Numbered from the stretch's first letter, positions 1-9,230 are shown. The stretch is DNA of 64,000 nt from Pacificibacter marinus (GCF_018860505.1 NZ_JAHKPU010000019.1:62001-126000); one strand, 5' to 3'. The notes: generated from the sequence alone by a model not told the origin. Program-made: numbers and translations.

Positions 1-587
1 CAGCAGTTGCCGACCTTGCCCCTGTGTTGATCACCCTTACTGCCGCTTTGGTTCTGGGCGAGCGTATTGGTTTGCGCCGCATGATCGGTATTTTTGTTGC
101 TCTTTTGGGGGCAATGATCATCATACGTCCTGGGTCTGATGTCTTTTCCCTCACGTCTCTTTGGCCTTTGGGCACCGCTGTCAGCTTGGCTATTTTTTCC
201 ATCATCACGCGTCATATCGGCCCCGCGGAATCGCCTCTGACGGGGTTGCTGTATTCAGGTATCGTCTGTGCTACGATTATGTGCGTCATAGCGCCGTTTT
301 ACTGGACCACTCCGACCCCCATGACGACAGTGATGATGATCAGTGTCGGCGCCATCGGCACCGTTGGGCAATTGATGATGATCAAGGCCTATGCCGTGGC
401 CCCCGCCTCAATTGTGGCCCCCTTCACCTATGCGGGTTTGCTATGCGCCACCATATGGGGCATTTTATTTTTCGACCAATGGCCGGATCTTTGGACCTGT
501 GTTGGCGCACTTGTGATCGTAACTGCGGGACTTTATGTATGGCACCGAGAAACACGCGCATCGCACGGACTTCAGAGGCAAACTTAG
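1..587 (+). CDS. DMT-family (EamA) membrane transporter, 5' end cut by window
   Basis: The reading frame is open from base 3, so the gene begins before the window and about 195 C-terminal residues are seen. It shows the end of the first EamA repeat (LGERIGLRRMIG, then a hydrophobic helix ending IIIRPG) and a complete second repeat with five hydrophobic segments, including YAVAPASIVAPFTYAGLL, which is typical of drug/metabolite transporters of the inner membrane. Full members have about 300 residues and ten helices. The family exports amino acids, nucleotides or small drugs, and the substrate here cannot be read from sequence. The next gene starts 51 bases downstream on the same strand. Confidence 0.85.
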   Translation, partial: AVADLAPVLITLTAALVLGERIGLRRMIGIFVALLGAMIIIRPGSDVFSLTSLWPLGTAVSLAIFSIITRHIGPAESPLTGLLYSGIVCATIMCVIAPFYWTTPTPMTTVMMISVGAIGTVGQLMMIKAYAVAPASIVAPFTYAGLLCATIWGILFFDQWPDLWTCVGALVIVTAGLYVWHRETRASHGLQRQT

Positions 588-638
588 GATGATTGCACAG
601 TTCCTGTCGTCCCCTTGGTGCGCCATAAGAGGTACTCG

Positions 639-1559
639 ATGATTATCAAACGCGGCGATACAGAGGGGAGTCTGACCGACTACCTTGCCTACCTCGCATT
701 GCGTGGATTGCTTGAAACCGCAAAGCTCTTGCCTTTTTCCTTGCGGCTCAAAGTGATTGGAAGCACCACTGCACACCTCATTGCGCCTTTGGCGGGATAT
801 TCCAAACGCGTTCGTGAAAATTTGGCTTTGGTGATGCCAGATTTACCAAAAAGCGAAGTCAAACGCCTTATGCACAGTGTTCCAGCCAATGCAGGCCGAA
901 CCTTGGCAGAAGTCTATTCTGGCGCGGATTTCAAATCACGTGCCAAAACCGCCAAGGTTTCCGGCGGCGGATTAGACGCCTTAGAGCAGGCTATGGCCCA
1001 AGGCCAAGGGGTTATTTTTGCCTCTGGCCACTTTGGCAACTATGACGTGCCTCGTGCGGTATTGTCAGAACGCGGGTTTAAAGTCGGGGCGCTTTACAAA
1101 CCTTTCACCAACCCGTTTTTCGATGTCTACTACCGACGGACCATCGGAGAGATTTCACAACCGATCATTCCCTCGAAAGACCGTTCGGGTCTGGTAAAAA
1201 TGATTCGATTTTTGAAATCAGGCGGTATGATCGGCATGTTGGTCGACGTGCATACAGCGCGCGCGCCAGCGTTGCAATTTTTTGGAAAACGCGCAGCAAC
1301 TGCAACGTCGGCTGCCGATCTGGCACTCAAGCACAATTTGGCGCTTGTGCCGATTTATGGCATCCGACTGGACGATCACGGGCACTATGAATTGGTGATT
1401 GAGCCGCCCATTGCGCACACAACGGCCCCTGAAATGATGCAAGCGGTGAACGATTCTATTGAACGCCAAGCACGAGCGCATATGGACCAATATTTTTGGA
1501 TCCACCGGCGTTGGAAGGCTGAAACCAGACAGGCGCGCATCGATGAGACGCGCCCTTAA
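639..1559 (+). CDS. lysophospholipid / lipid A-type acyltransferase (LpxL/HtrB family)
   Basis: A protein of 306 residues with the acyltransferase catalytic motif H-x4-D as HFGNYD (His131, Asp136) inside GVIFASGHFGNYD, as in LpxL/LpxM enzymes that add secondary acyl chains to lipid A on the cytoplasmic face of the inner membrane. The N-terminal 50 residues hold a hydrophobic stretch expected to be the membrane anchor. The ATG at 639 is preferred over an in-frame TTG at 615 because AAGAGG lies six bases before it. The end QYFWIHRRWK is also typical of the family (WxHRRWK). Lipid A or another lipid acceptor cannot be told apart from the sequence. Confidence 0.85.
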   Translation: MIIKRGDTEGSLTDYLAYLALRGLLETAKLLPFSLRLKVIGSTTAHLIAPLAGYSKRVRENLALVMPDLPKSEVKRLMHSVPANAGRTLAEVYSGADFKSRAKTAKVSGGGLDALEQAMAQGQGVIFASGHFGNYDVPRAVLSERGFKVGALYKPFTNPFFDVYYRRTIGEISQPIIPSKDRSGLVKMIRFLKSGGMIGMLVDVHTARAPALQFFGKRAATATSAADLALKHNLALVPIYGIRLDDHGHYELVIEPPIAHTTAPEMMQAVNDSIERQARAHMDQYFWIHRRWKAETRQARIDETRP

Positions 1560-1565
1560 AGCAGT

Positions 1566-2147
1566 TTACAAAATCACATCTGCAATGAGGCCCACGGTGA
1601 TCGCACCAATGGGTTCGTTGGTGATCGGATCTGTAATCGTATAGGACACTTGGACTTGGTAGACCCCGATGGATTCATCGATTTCCAATTCAGAAATGTG
1701 CATCGCCCCATCCCCTTTTCCATAAGTATCAGAGTGCTTGGCCTCATCGCCTTGCCAATAATCAGAGGTTGCAGAGGAAGCAGCAACATTCAATCCATGG
1801 GCATCCATAATAAACACTTCAGTGATTGAGCCGCCAGCATCGGCCACACGGTGGCGCAAAAAATCTGCTGCATCATTGTTCACAACGGCATCAACAAGAG
1901 GATGCGTGTCGGTTTTCACCTCTGCACGCCACTGTTTGTCTTTGGCGATGATATCGTCAGGCGTCAGGGCCTCATCGACCACATTGCGCACGCGAATGGC
2001 GCTGAGCAGCGCCTCATCCGAAACCCAATGCACGACCTCGTTTTCAAAGAAGGTCTTGATGATCATTGTCTGCTCTGCCTCTAGCGCCTGCGCCGTGTTC
2101 ACGGGCATCAACAAGGTGAGAACGATCAGTAAATGTTTGAGAGTCAT
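1566..2147 (-). CDS. exported PDC/Cache-like sensor-domain protein
   Basis: 193 residues with a Sec signal peptide ending at AQA (about residue 21), so the mature protein is periplasmic. The body resembles a single PDC/Cache ligand-binding domain: an N-terminal helix, TEVFIMDAHGLNVAASSATSDYWQGDE in the middle and a strand-rich end with GAITVGLIADVIL. Such domains usually sit on chemoreceptors or kinases; here none is attached and no second membrane helix is seen. The start is supported by AAGGAAAG upstream. It converges with the acyltransferase gene, only six bases apart. The function is unknown; a free periplasmic sensor or binding protein is the best guess. Confidence 0.65.
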   Translation of the reverse strand: MTLKHLLIVLTLLMPVNTAQALEAEQTMIIKTFFENEVVHWVSDEALLSAIRVRNVVDEALTPDDIIAKDKQWRAEVKTDTHPLVDAVVNNDAADFLRHRVADAGGSITEVFIMDAHGLNVAASSATSDYWQGDEAKHSDTYGKGDGAMHISELEIDESIGVYQVQVSYTITDPITNEPIGAITVGLIADVIL

Positions 2148-2317
2148 GAGCGCTTTCCTTTTAAATCTGCCATTGAAAATGACAGAAATATATAAACGAA
2201 AGATTTCACATTTTCATTTTAACTGTGCTGATGTACGGGCGCTGAATTTTACAAATGGACACGTTTGCCAAAGCATATTCACTTTAGCCAAAGCAATGTG
2301 GTCCGCAGGCGCAGGCG

Positions 2318-3103
2318 TCATTTAACCTGCAAGGCCGCCATGATTTCACCGGGTAGACCGTTTACATTTTGTTGCACGATAACAACGACGGGGTCAGCTG
2401 TGGAAATATCTGCATTTAAGTGCAAAGGAGATGCGCCATCCCAATCGCCAACATGCATCCAAGAGGTCACGATATTGGCGTAATCTATTGACTTACCAGC
2501 ATTTTCACCCACGCGAATGGTCACGTTTTCATGAGGCCGATAGCCGACCACTTGTACCTTGAGATCGTGTAGATCGCTTGGGTGCGCATTTGTGTTGTTA
2601 AGGGCAATGGACAAGGTGTCGCCAGACCGCACAGCCGATACATCAAGGCGAGAGTCCGCGAGTTTGCGTTTGTGATCCGTGACCAAATCAGCCAGTTTCA
2701 TTGGCTTAAATCCGACGATATGGTCTTGGCCTCCAACAATCATTTGCGGCGTGTAAATTGTGCGATGCCCTGCAGAGCGAGCATAAGCGCGCTGGCGTTC
2801 GGTGAAACGCGGATCGGCAAAGATGTCTTTCCAGCCGATATAATCCCAGTAATCGACATGCAGTGCCAAGGGCAAAATATCGTCACGCTTGGACAGTTCC
2901 ATCAACAGCGCATCGGCAGGTGGGCAAGACGAACAGCCTTGCGAGGTGAAAAGCTCGACCACAACAGGATAAGGCATGGGCTGATCTTGCGCCGCAGTTT
3001 GTTGCGCAGGAACCGAAAGCGCAAAGCACGACAGAAGGAGCGCAGAAATGCGGGACTTAACCGAAAGACGGATGGGTTTGGGATATTCTGTCGCGTATGT
3101 CAT
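2318..3103 (-). CDS. DUF1223 thioredoxin-like exported protein
   Basis: 261 residues. After a basic N-terminus and a hydrophobic signal segment (residues about 20-38) comes VVELFTSQGCSSCPPAD, the hallmark of DUF1223. These are thioredoxin-fold periplasmic proteins with a CxxC pair (CSSC). Further family features are HVDYWDYIGWKD and the GRRTIYTPQMIVGG-like segment (here HRTIYTPQMIVGG). The role is not established; a redox or metal-related function is inferred from the fold. DUF1223 genes are often found beside acnA in Rhodobacterales, and here acnA lies divergently just upstream. The start at 3103 has GGAGCC before it. Confidence 0.85.
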   Translation of the reverse strand: MTYATEYPKPIRLSVKSRISALLLSCFALSVPAQQTAAQDQPMPYPVVVELFTSQGCSSCPPADALLMELSKRDDILPLALHVDYWDYIGWKDIFADPRFTERQRAYARSAGHRTIYTPQMIVGGQDHIVGFKPMKLADLVTDHKRKLADSRLDVSAVRSGDTLSIALNNTNAHPSDLHDLKVQVVGYRPHENVTIRVGENAGKSIDYANIVTSWMHVGDWDGASPLHLNADISTADPVVVIVQQNVNGLPGEIMAALQVK

Positions 3104-3407
3104 GCTGGCTCCGAATGCTGTATGATACTCTTAACGCTTTGCAGGCTCTCAAGCCAATCAAGCAATTGCGAGAAAGCGTTACAGAATCTTAAATAGACTG
3201 TGATTTAAGCGCGATCACGGGGTCAGATCTGGTTCGAATGGCCTTTAAACGGGATCATTAAGGCGCAATAAAGCCTGACAAAAATACTTATTTTGCCGAT
3301 TGTGTACAATGGCATACTAAAAACGACAGATGCCTCTTGATTGGACTCAACGGATGGGTCAAAAGCAAGCAAGCCAATTCTTTTTCATGCACCAAGGGAG
3401 CTCGCCC
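3104..3407. promoter_or_regulatory. divergent promoter region, DUF1223 gene / acnA, with a 7-bp inverted repeat
   Basis: About 300 bases without a gene separate two divergent genes, so both promoters should lie here. A perfect inverted repeat CTTAAAT (3188-3194) / ATTTAAG (3203-3209) with an 8-base spacer could be an operator or a small hairpin. No tRNA or convincing small reading frame is seen. I do not assign a -35/-10 pair with confidence. Confidence 0.35.
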
Positions 3408-6098
3408 ATGACAGTTGTTGTCGGACATGACACAGCCAAAACACGTCGCACACTCGACGTAAACGGCAAAAAAATCTCATACTACTCAATTCAAGCCGCC
3501 ACAGACGCAGGCCTTGGTGATTTCACCAAATTGCCAGCCGCTTTGAAAGTTGTTCTTGAAAACATCTTGCGCTTTGAAGACGGTGGATTTTCTGTTTCCA
3601 CAGATGACATCAAAGCCTTTTCTGAATGGGCTGATAAGGGTGGCAAAAATCCCCGCGAGATCGCGTACCGCCCTGCCCGCGTATTAATGCAAGATTTCAC
3701 CGGCGTTCCAGCCGTTGTGGATTTGGCGGCGATGCGCGACGGGATCAAATCTTTGGGCGGCAGCGCTGCCAAGATCAACCCACTTGTGCCAGTTGATCTT
3801 GTGATCGACCACTCTGTGATGATCGACGAATTTGGTAACCCACGTGCGTTCCAAATGAATGTTGACCGCGAATACGAGCGCAACATGGAGCGTTACCAGT
3901 TCCTTAAATGGGGTCAGACTGCGTTTGAAAACTTCCGCGTCGTACCTCCGGGAACAGGTATCTGTCACCAAGTGAACGTGGAATACCTCGCGCAAACCGT
4001 TTGGACAGACAAAGACCAAAACGGCGAAGAAGTGGCCTACCCTGACACGCTCGTTGGTACAGATTCCCACACAACAATGGTCAACGGTTTGGCTGTTTTG
4101 GGTTGGGGCGTTGGCGGTATCGAAGCTGAAGCTGCGATGCTTGGTCAGCCGATCTCAATGCTCATCCCTGAGGTTGTTGGGTTCAAACTGACTGGCGCGA
4201 TGCTGGAAGGCACAACAGCGACCGACCTTGTGTTGAAAGTTGTTGAAATGCTGCGCGCCCACGGCGTTGTTGGTAAATTTGTTGAATTCTACGGTGACGG
4301 CCTTGATCGCCTGCCACTGGCGGATCGCTCAACAATCGCCAACATGGCACCTGAATACGGCGCGACATGTGGCTTCTTCCCAATCGATAACGAGACCATT
4401 CGTTACCTGAAACAAACAGGCCGCGACGAAGATCGTTGTGACTTGGTTGAAGCCTACGCCAAAGAAAATGGTTTCTGGCGTGGTGCTGATTACGCGCCGA
4501 TCTATTCGTCTACACTTGAGCTGGACATGGGCGAAATCGTCCCTGCGATCTCTGGCCCCAAACGCCCACAAGACTACGTGGCGTTGACTGCATCCAAAGC
4601 TGCATTTGCAAGTGAAATGGCGGATACGTTCAAACGCGAGCAAGGTAAAGAAGTGGCTGTTGCTGGCGAAGATTACACCATGTCTTCGGGTAAGGTTGTC
4701 ATCGCCTCCATCACATCTTGTACAAACACATCAAATCCTTACGTGATGATCGGCGCTGGCCTTGTGGCCCGCAAAGCGCGCGCTTTGGGTCTGAACCGTA
4801 AGCCTTGGGTGAAAACATCATTGGCACCGGGGTCACAAGTTGTGACCGAATACTTGGAGGCCGCTGGCCTGCAAGAAGATTTGGACGCCATCGGGTTCAA
4901 CCTCGTAGGCTACGGCTGTACGACCTGTATCGGCAACTCCGGCCCGATCCAACCTGAGCTGTCAGATGCGATTGCCGAAGGCGATCTCGTGGCGACAGCT
5001 GTTTTGTCTGGCAACCGCAACTTTGAGGGTCGTATCAGCCCTGATGTGCGTGCCAACTACCTTGCATCTCCGCCCCTTGTGGTGGCCTACGCTTTGGCAG
5101 GCGACATGAATATCGATCTGACAACTGAGCCTTTGGGCACAGATAAAGACGGCAACGATGTCTACCTCAAAGACATTTGGCCAACGAACGAAGAAATCTC
5201 TGCGCTTGTTGAACAGACTGTCACACGCGAAGCCTTCCTTAAGAAATACGCTGACGTGTTCAAAGGCGATGAGAAATGGCAAGCTGTCGAAGTTTCGGGC
5301 TCCGAAACATACGATTGGCCTGTCAGCTCGACCTACATCCAAAACCCACCTTACTTCCAAGGTATGGCTGCGGAAAAAGGCACAATCAAAAACGTTGAAG
5401 GCGCGAAAGTCTTGGCGATTTTGGGCGATATGGTCACCACAGACCACATTTCTCCTGCGGGCGGTTTCGCGCAAACCACACCAGCGGGTCAGTTCTTGAT
5501 GGAACGCCAAGTGGCCCCGCGTGAGTTCAACTCATACGGCTCTCGTCGTGGTAACCACCAGATCATGATGCGCGGCACCTTTGCCAACATCCGCATCAAG
5601 AACGAGATGCTTGACGGCGTTGAAGGCGGCTACACCAAAGGTCCAGATGGCGCGCAGGCGGCTATCTATGACGCGGCTATGGCCTACCAAGAGGCTGGCA
5701 CAGATCTGGTGATCTTCGCGGGCGAACAGTACGGTGCGGGATCTTCTCGTGACTGGGCGGCCAAAGGCACAGCGCTTTTGGGTGTCAAAGCGGTCATCGC
5801 GCAAAGCTTTGAGCGTATTCACCGCTCTAACCTTGTGGGCATGGGCGTGGTTCCGTTCGAATTCACCGGCGGCGACACCCGCACCTCTTTGGGTCTCACT
5901 GGCGATGAAACCGTGTCCATCACGGGCCTCGATTCAGTGTCACCTTTGCAAGAGCTGCCATGTGAGATCACCTACGCTGACGGCACTGTGAAAACCATCA
6001 CTCTCAAATGCCGTATCGATACAGCGCCAGAGATCGAATACATCGAAAACGGCGGCGTGCTGCACTACGTGCTGCGCAACCTCGCCAAAGAAGCGTAA
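3408..6098 (+). CDS. acnA: aconitate hydratase A
   Basis: Converts citrate to isocitrate in the TCA cycle using a [4Fe-4S] cluster. Counted from the ATG at 3408 the protein has 896 residues, the usual AcnA length. The three cluster cysteines are visible as SCTNTSNP (Cys438) and GYGCTTCIGNSG (Cys504, Cys507). The large domain carries GTDSHTTMVNGL and the swivel domain carries GAGSSRDWAAKG and QSFERIHRSNLVGMGV. A longer in-frame start exists at 3330, but AAGGGAG placed before the 3408 ATG and the usual family N-terminus favour 3408. It is a single-gene unit with its own terminator. Confidence 0.97.
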   Translation: MTVVVGHDTAKTRRTLDVNGKKISYYSIQAATDAGLGDFTKLPAALKVVLENILRFEDGGFSVSTDDIKAFSEWADKGGKNPREIAYRPARVLMQDFTGVPAVVDLAAMRDGIKSLGGSAAKINPLVPVDLVIDHSVMIDEFGNPRAFQMNVDREYERNMERYQFLKWGQTAFENFRVVPPGTGICHQVNVEYLAQTVWTDKDQNGEEVAYPDTLVGTDSHTTMVNGLAVLGWGVGGIEAEAAMLGQPISMLIPEVVGFKLTGAMLEGTTATDLVLKVVEMLRAHGVVGKFVEFYGDGLDRLPLADRSTIANMAPEYGATCGFFPIDNETIRYLKQTGRDEDRCDLVEAYAKENGFWRGADYAPIYSSTLELDMGEIVPAISGPKRPQDYVALTASKAAFASEMADTFKREQGKEVAVAGEDYTMSSGKVVIASITSCTNTSNPYVMIGAGLVARKARALGLNRKPWVKTSLAPGSQVVTEYLEAAGLQEDLDAIGFNLVGYGCTTCIGNSGPIQPELSDAIAEGDLVATAVLSGNRNFEGRISPDVRANYLASPPLVVAYALAGDMNIDLTTEPLGTDKDGNDVYLKDIWPTNEEISALVEQTVTREAFLKKYADVFKGDEKWQAVEVSGSETYDWPVSSTYIQNPPYFQGMAAEKGTIKNVEGAKVLAILGDMVTTDHISPAGGFAQTTPAGQFLMERQVAPREFNSYGSRRGNHQIMMRGTFANIRIKNEMLDGVEGGYTKGPDGAQAAIYDAAMAYQEAGTDLVIFAGEQYGAGSSRDWAAKGTALLGVKAVIAQSFERIHRSNLVGMGVVPFEFTGGDTRTSLGLTGDETVSITGLDSVSPLQELPCEITYADGTVKTITLKCRIDTAPEIEYIENGGVLHYVLRNLAKEA

Positions 6099-6120
6099 GT
6101 TTTTACGCCTTAAAAACTCA

Positions 6121-6149
6121 AAAAGCCCCGCCAATCTGGTGGGGCTTTT
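6121..6149 (+). terminator. intrinsic terminator of acnA
   Basis: A 12-bp stem, AAAAGCCCCGCC (6121-6132) and GGTGGGGCTTTT (6138-6149) with one G-T pair and loop AATCT, ends in a T-run 22 bases after the acnA stop. The A-run on the left arm means it could also work for transcripts from the minus strand. Confidence 0.9.
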
Positions 6150-6208
6150 CAGTCTTCGACTGTTTTAATCGGCACGACATCGCCCAGAGACACCTAAACA
6201 TCTTGGCC

Positions 6209-6464
6209 TCATGTCTCCTTCGCCCCAAAGGCTTCAAATATGGCCTGCTGCATCGTGTCAGACACAGGGCCATCCATCGGAATAAATTCCCCTTTTGCCT
6301 GCTTTTGCCTGCTTTTGACTGCGATATGCTGCAAATTCGTCGTCCCCAACAGTGCCATCGCCATTGGTGTCCAACTCAGAAATATCCAACGTCAAATCAG
6401 CGACATCTCCTAAATCACCCGGCGCAGCGTAAGCGGTCGTCGATTGTACGGGTCCCAAGTTCAT
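6209..6464 (-). pseudogene. small EF-hand protein, frameshifted by a 10-bp tandem duplication
   Basis: From the ATG at 6464 (AAGGA six bases upstream) the frame encodes an acidic peptide with a perfect EF-hand loop, DTNGDGTVGDDE, where ligands fall at positions 1, 3, 5 and 12 and Gly at 6. As it stands the frame stops at 6258 after a poor tail. Just after the EF-hand the DNA holds CTTTTGCCTG twice plus a near-copy. Taking out one 10-bp unit restores a sensible C-terminus (GEFIPMDGPVSDTMQQAIFE and a few more residues) that ends at a TGA at 6209, about 81 residues in all. I infer a recent slippage mutation or a sequencing error in a calcium-binding protein gene. No signal peptide is seen. Confidence 0.65.
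6292..6321. repeat. three tandem 10-bp units in the EF-hand gene
   Basis: CTTTTGCCTG at 6292-6301 and 6302-6311, then CTTTTGACTG at 6312-6321. The unit length is not a multiple of three, so gain or loss of one copy shifts the EF-hand gene frame. Confidence 0.85.
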
Positions 6465-6710
6465 CACAAGTCCTTTCTACACATGTCTTAATTAACATGC
6501 CTCGAAGTTTTGCAAAAATTCATTACAGTTTTCCTAAGACGGACGCAGATCACGCCTCGCGCTTACATTGCTCGTTAAGTCGCCGCATGAAAGTGCATCT
6601 TCGCAACAAGTCTGGCCCTCGACATTGACTCCCCCTCCCCCCACACAGTACCAAACGGCAAACCAAGGCAGGGCATCCGATGCCCCCCACCGATCTAAGG
6701 ACCATTTCAC

Positions 6711-7154
6711 ATGACCGAAAACAAACGCATTGTACTGTCGAGCGACCATTCTGGTTTGGAAATGCGCGCGGCGATTGTGGCGCATATTACAGCCGCAGGA
6801 TGGGAAGCCGTCGACATCGGCCCGACCACCACTGAAAGCACCCATTACCCGATCCACGGCAAAGCGGCGGCAGAGATGGTTGCCTCGGGTGATTGCCGGT
6901 TCGGCATCATCTTATGCGGTACGGGCCAAGGCATCATGATGGCGGCCAATAAGGTCAAAGGCATCCGCTGCGGTGTCTGCCCCGAGACATTTTCGGCTCG
7001 CATGATCCGCCAACACAACGATGCCAATATGTTGGCCATCGGCGTGCGCACCATAGGCGAAGGCTTGGCCTTAGACATTGTTGACGCGTTTTTGAACGCA
7101 GACTTCGAAGGCGGCCGCCACGCCACACGCACCGACATGATCGAACCAGCTTAA
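6711..7154 (+). CDS. rpiB: ribose-5-phosphate isomerase B
   Basis: Interconverts ribose 5-phosphate and ribulose 5-phosphate in the pentose phosphate pathway. The 147 residues match the RpiB/LacAB family length. Visible are SSDHSG near the N-terminus (Asp12, His13), the active-site loop LCGTGQGIMMAANK with Cys69, and CPETFSARMIRQHNDANMLAIG. Some RpiB homologues isomerise other sugar phosphates such as allose or erythrulose phosphates, so the exact substrate is not certain. It stands alone on the plus strand and converges with the LysR gene that follows. Confidence 0.92.
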   Translation: MTENKRIVLSSDHSGLEMRAAIVAHITAAGWEAVDIGPTTTESTHYPIHGKAAAEMVASGDCRFGIILCGTGQGIMMAANKVKGIRCGVCPETFSARMIRQHNDANMLAIGVRTIGEGLALDIVDAFLNADFEGGRHATRTDMIEPA

Positions 7155-7160
7155 AAGCAC

Positions 7161-7186
7161 CCCAGTTGCGGTCATCCCAGTTGCGG
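7161..7186. repeat. 15-bp period direct repeat after rpiB
   Basis: CCCAGTTGCGG occurs at 7161-7171 and 7176-7186 between the convergent rpiB and LysR genes. It probably reflects a short duplication; no role is evident. Confidence 0.7.
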
Positions 7187-7229
7187 CTTTGCCAATTGCA
7201 GCCGTCCAAAAACAAAAAAGGGTGGCTGC

Positions 7230-8114
7230 TTATGCTTCGTTCACTGCGATCCCAAACAAATCTGCCGCAATCACCCATTTGACAAAAGCGTCGACACGCT
7301 CGACGCCACGCAGTGCTGTATTGCGTAACAGCCATGCATCGCGGTTCATATCTGGCGTATTTGGAGGCAACTCAAGCTCGATCAAACGCGGGTCTTGGCG
7401 CGCGATCCTTTGAGGTAATACAGCACGTGTCGCGGTCGCTGCCACGATTTCGAAAACCGTTTCAAGGTCATACATTAAAAGGTTTGCGTGCTGACCATTG
7501 CTGCGTTGAGCAAGGTCCTTGGTCCACTTTGCCTGCGGCAAATGCGCCACGACAGGATCATACACCAACCATGGTCGTTCGTTCAAAGGCACCTGCGTCG
7601 CCTCACTGGCCGTAAAAACAGAAAACCCAACCTGCCCAATTTTATGTGCCAGAACAGCATCGCCGCCCTCTCGCGGTTCCCCAAACCGTATGGCAACATC
7701 CACTTCGCGGCGTGTCAGACTTAGGTTCAAGCGATCCGGAATAAGGCTGATGTTCAAATTGGGGTGCTGTTTGGCAAATTCCGGCAAACGTGGAGCCAAC
7801 AACCGGTTCAGCACAAAGGGAACAGCCGTCACGCGCACCGTTCCGCTTAATCCTGTATCGCGGCCAATCAGCGTGTCTGCCGCAGAAACGTGCAGCTCCA
7901 TCTTTTCGGCATGATCTGCCAAAGTTTGGCCAAGCTGCGTAAGCCGACTGCTGCCCAACCGTTCGCGCACCACCAAAGCCGCTCCGGCACGATCCTCTAC
8001 CGCTTTGATCCGGCGCGAAACAGTTGTGGCATCCAGCCGCAAGAGCCGCGCTGCGCCGCCAAGACTTTCTGCCCGCGCGAGCGCAAGCAAGAGGCGAAAA
8101 TCGTCCCAATTCAT
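7230..8114 (-). CDS. LysR-family transcriptional regulator
   Basis: A regulator of about 294 residues. The N-terminal winged helix-turn-helix is clear: FRLLLALARAESLGGAARLL and DATTVSRRIKAVE (residues 5-40), followed by the LysR substrate-binding domain (VRVTAVPFVLNRLLAPRLPEF). The frame is open further upstream, but the first 65 or so extra residues do not look like protein and the family start MNWDDFRLL fits the ATG at 8114 (8123 is an alternative); neither has a strong ribosome site. It is divergent from the TauE/SafE permease gene, which is its likely target. Confidence 0.85.
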   Translation of the reverse strand: MNWDDFRLLLALARAESLGGAARLLRLDATTVSRRIKAVEDRAGAALVVRERLGSSRLTQLGQTLADHAEKMELHVSAADTLIGRDTGLSGTVRVTAVPFVLNRLLAPRLPEFAKQHPNLNISLIPDRLNLSLTRREVDVAIRFGEPREGGDAVLAHKIGQVGFSVFTASEATQVPLNERPWLVYDPVVAHLPQAKWTKDLAQRSNGQHANLLMYDLETVFEIVAATATRAVLPQRIARQDPRLIELELPPNTPDMNRDAWLLRNTALRGVERVDAFVKWVIAADLFGIAVNEA

Positions 8115-8300
8115 ATGCTGCATAAATGCAGTTAATACCTGTATAAATACAAATTGCAAATGCAATAACGCCGCCACATTTTGAGCCTGACAGACAGTAA
8201 GACCCATGGGAGGCTCAAGTGCTTTACACATTCCAGTGTCACGTATTGGCCAAAGCACAATCCGATAGGCTTGCGCAGTTTTTGGCAGATGTTCACACAT

Positions 8301-9074
8301 ATGCCTGAACATTTTTTGCACACGAGTTTCGCAGGTTTATCGTATTGGGATTGGGCAATCGCCATCAGTGCCGTCTTTCTGGCTGGATGCGTGCGAGGGT
8401 TTGCTGGCTTTGGCCTATCCGCTGTTGCCATGGCCTGCTTGGTTTTAATCTTGCCCCCTATCGAATTGATCCCGACACTTTATGTTTTAGAGGGCGCGGC
8501 CAGTTTTTTTATGGTCAAAGGCGGGATACGGGATGCCGATATGAAGCACGTTTGGCCCCTTGTTATCGGGTCCTTTCTTGGCTTGCCGTTCGGACTTTGG
8601 GTGACAACCAGCGTGCCATCAGATGTCTCGAAAATTATCGCTGTGCTGTTGATCCTCACTTTAACACTTTTTCAATTCTCTCGATCTATGCCCCCCGCTT
8701 TGGCAACGACAGCGGGACGATATGCGACAGGACTTTTCGCGGGGGTCGTCTCAGGTCTGGCGGGCGTCGGCGGCATGGTTGTGGCGCTTTACGTTTTGGC
8801 AAGCCGCAAGCCCGCGCCGCAAATGCGCGCCGCTTTAACCATGTTTTTGACCATCGGGATGTTTACCTCTTTGGCCTATATGGTGATGTATCATATGATG
8901 ACGCAAGAAACCTTGCTGCGCGGTGTGATTTTATCGCCCGTCGCAGTGGCAGGGGTGCTTTTGGGAACTTGGGCGTTTAACCCAAGATTACAGGTCTACT
9001 ATCGCAGATTCTGCTTGATATTGCTCACCACGATATGCGCCCTCAGTCTGACGCGCCTGATGTTGGGGGCATAA
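8301..9074 (+). CDS. TauE/SafE-family membrane permease
   Basis: From the ATG at 8301 the product has 257 residues with about eight hydrophobic helices. The two half-repeats carry the family signatures AGCVRGFAGFGLSAV and FAGVVSGLAGVGGMVVALY, characteristic of the TauE/SafE (DUF81) exporters for sulfite, sulfoacetate or related organic anions. An ATG at 8289 is also possible; neither has a convincing Shine-Dalgarno. The divergent LysR gene makes a ligand-induced exporter likely. The substrate is not identifiable, and no sulfonate genes are adjacent. Confidence 0.85.
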   Translation: MPEHFLHTSFAGLSYWDWAIAISAVFLAGCVRGFAGFGLSAVAMACLVLILPPIELIPTLYVLEGAASFFMVKGGIRDADMKHVWPLVIGSFLGLPFGLWVTTSVPSDVSKIIAVLLILTLTLFQFSRSMPPALATTAGRYATGLFAGVVSGLAGVGGMVVALYVLASRKPAPQMRAALTMFLTIGMFTSLAYMVMYHMMTQETLLRGVILSPVAVAGVLLGTWAFNPRLQVYYRRFCLILLTTICALSLTRLMLGA

Positions 9075-9153
9075 CAAAGCAATCATTCAGGACGCATACG
9101 ACATCCATACTACGGGTGACAAACCTGCCAGTTGCTCTGCAAAGAGTCTCATT

Positions 9154-9230
9154 CTGCGGCCCATCCAAACGCTCATCGTTGATGACTGAACGTCGTTTCC
9201 TTGTGAAACCAATGGGCCGCAGTTTTCTTT
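9154..9230 (+). terminator. long structured hairpin with T-run (terminator or small RNA)
   Basis: An 11-bp perfect inverted repeat, CTGCGGCCCAT (9154-9164) and ATGGGCCGCAG (9212-9222), is followed by TTTTCTTT. The 47-base interior can form nested stems: AAACG 9167-9171 with CGTTT 9194-9198, and CATC 9174-9177 with GATG 9181-9184. It lies 80 bases after the permease stop and just before the convergent lactonase gene. A terminator is the simplest reading; the elaborate interior leaves room for a small RNA. Confidence 0.55.

Noticed and set aside
2582-3196. Plus-strand open frame opposite the DUF1223 gene
   Set aside because: Arg-rich sequence without motifs, fully overlapping a recognised gene.
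4962-5510. Long minus-strand open frame inside acnA
   Set aside because: Antisense shadow with no family features, caused by codon bias in acnA.
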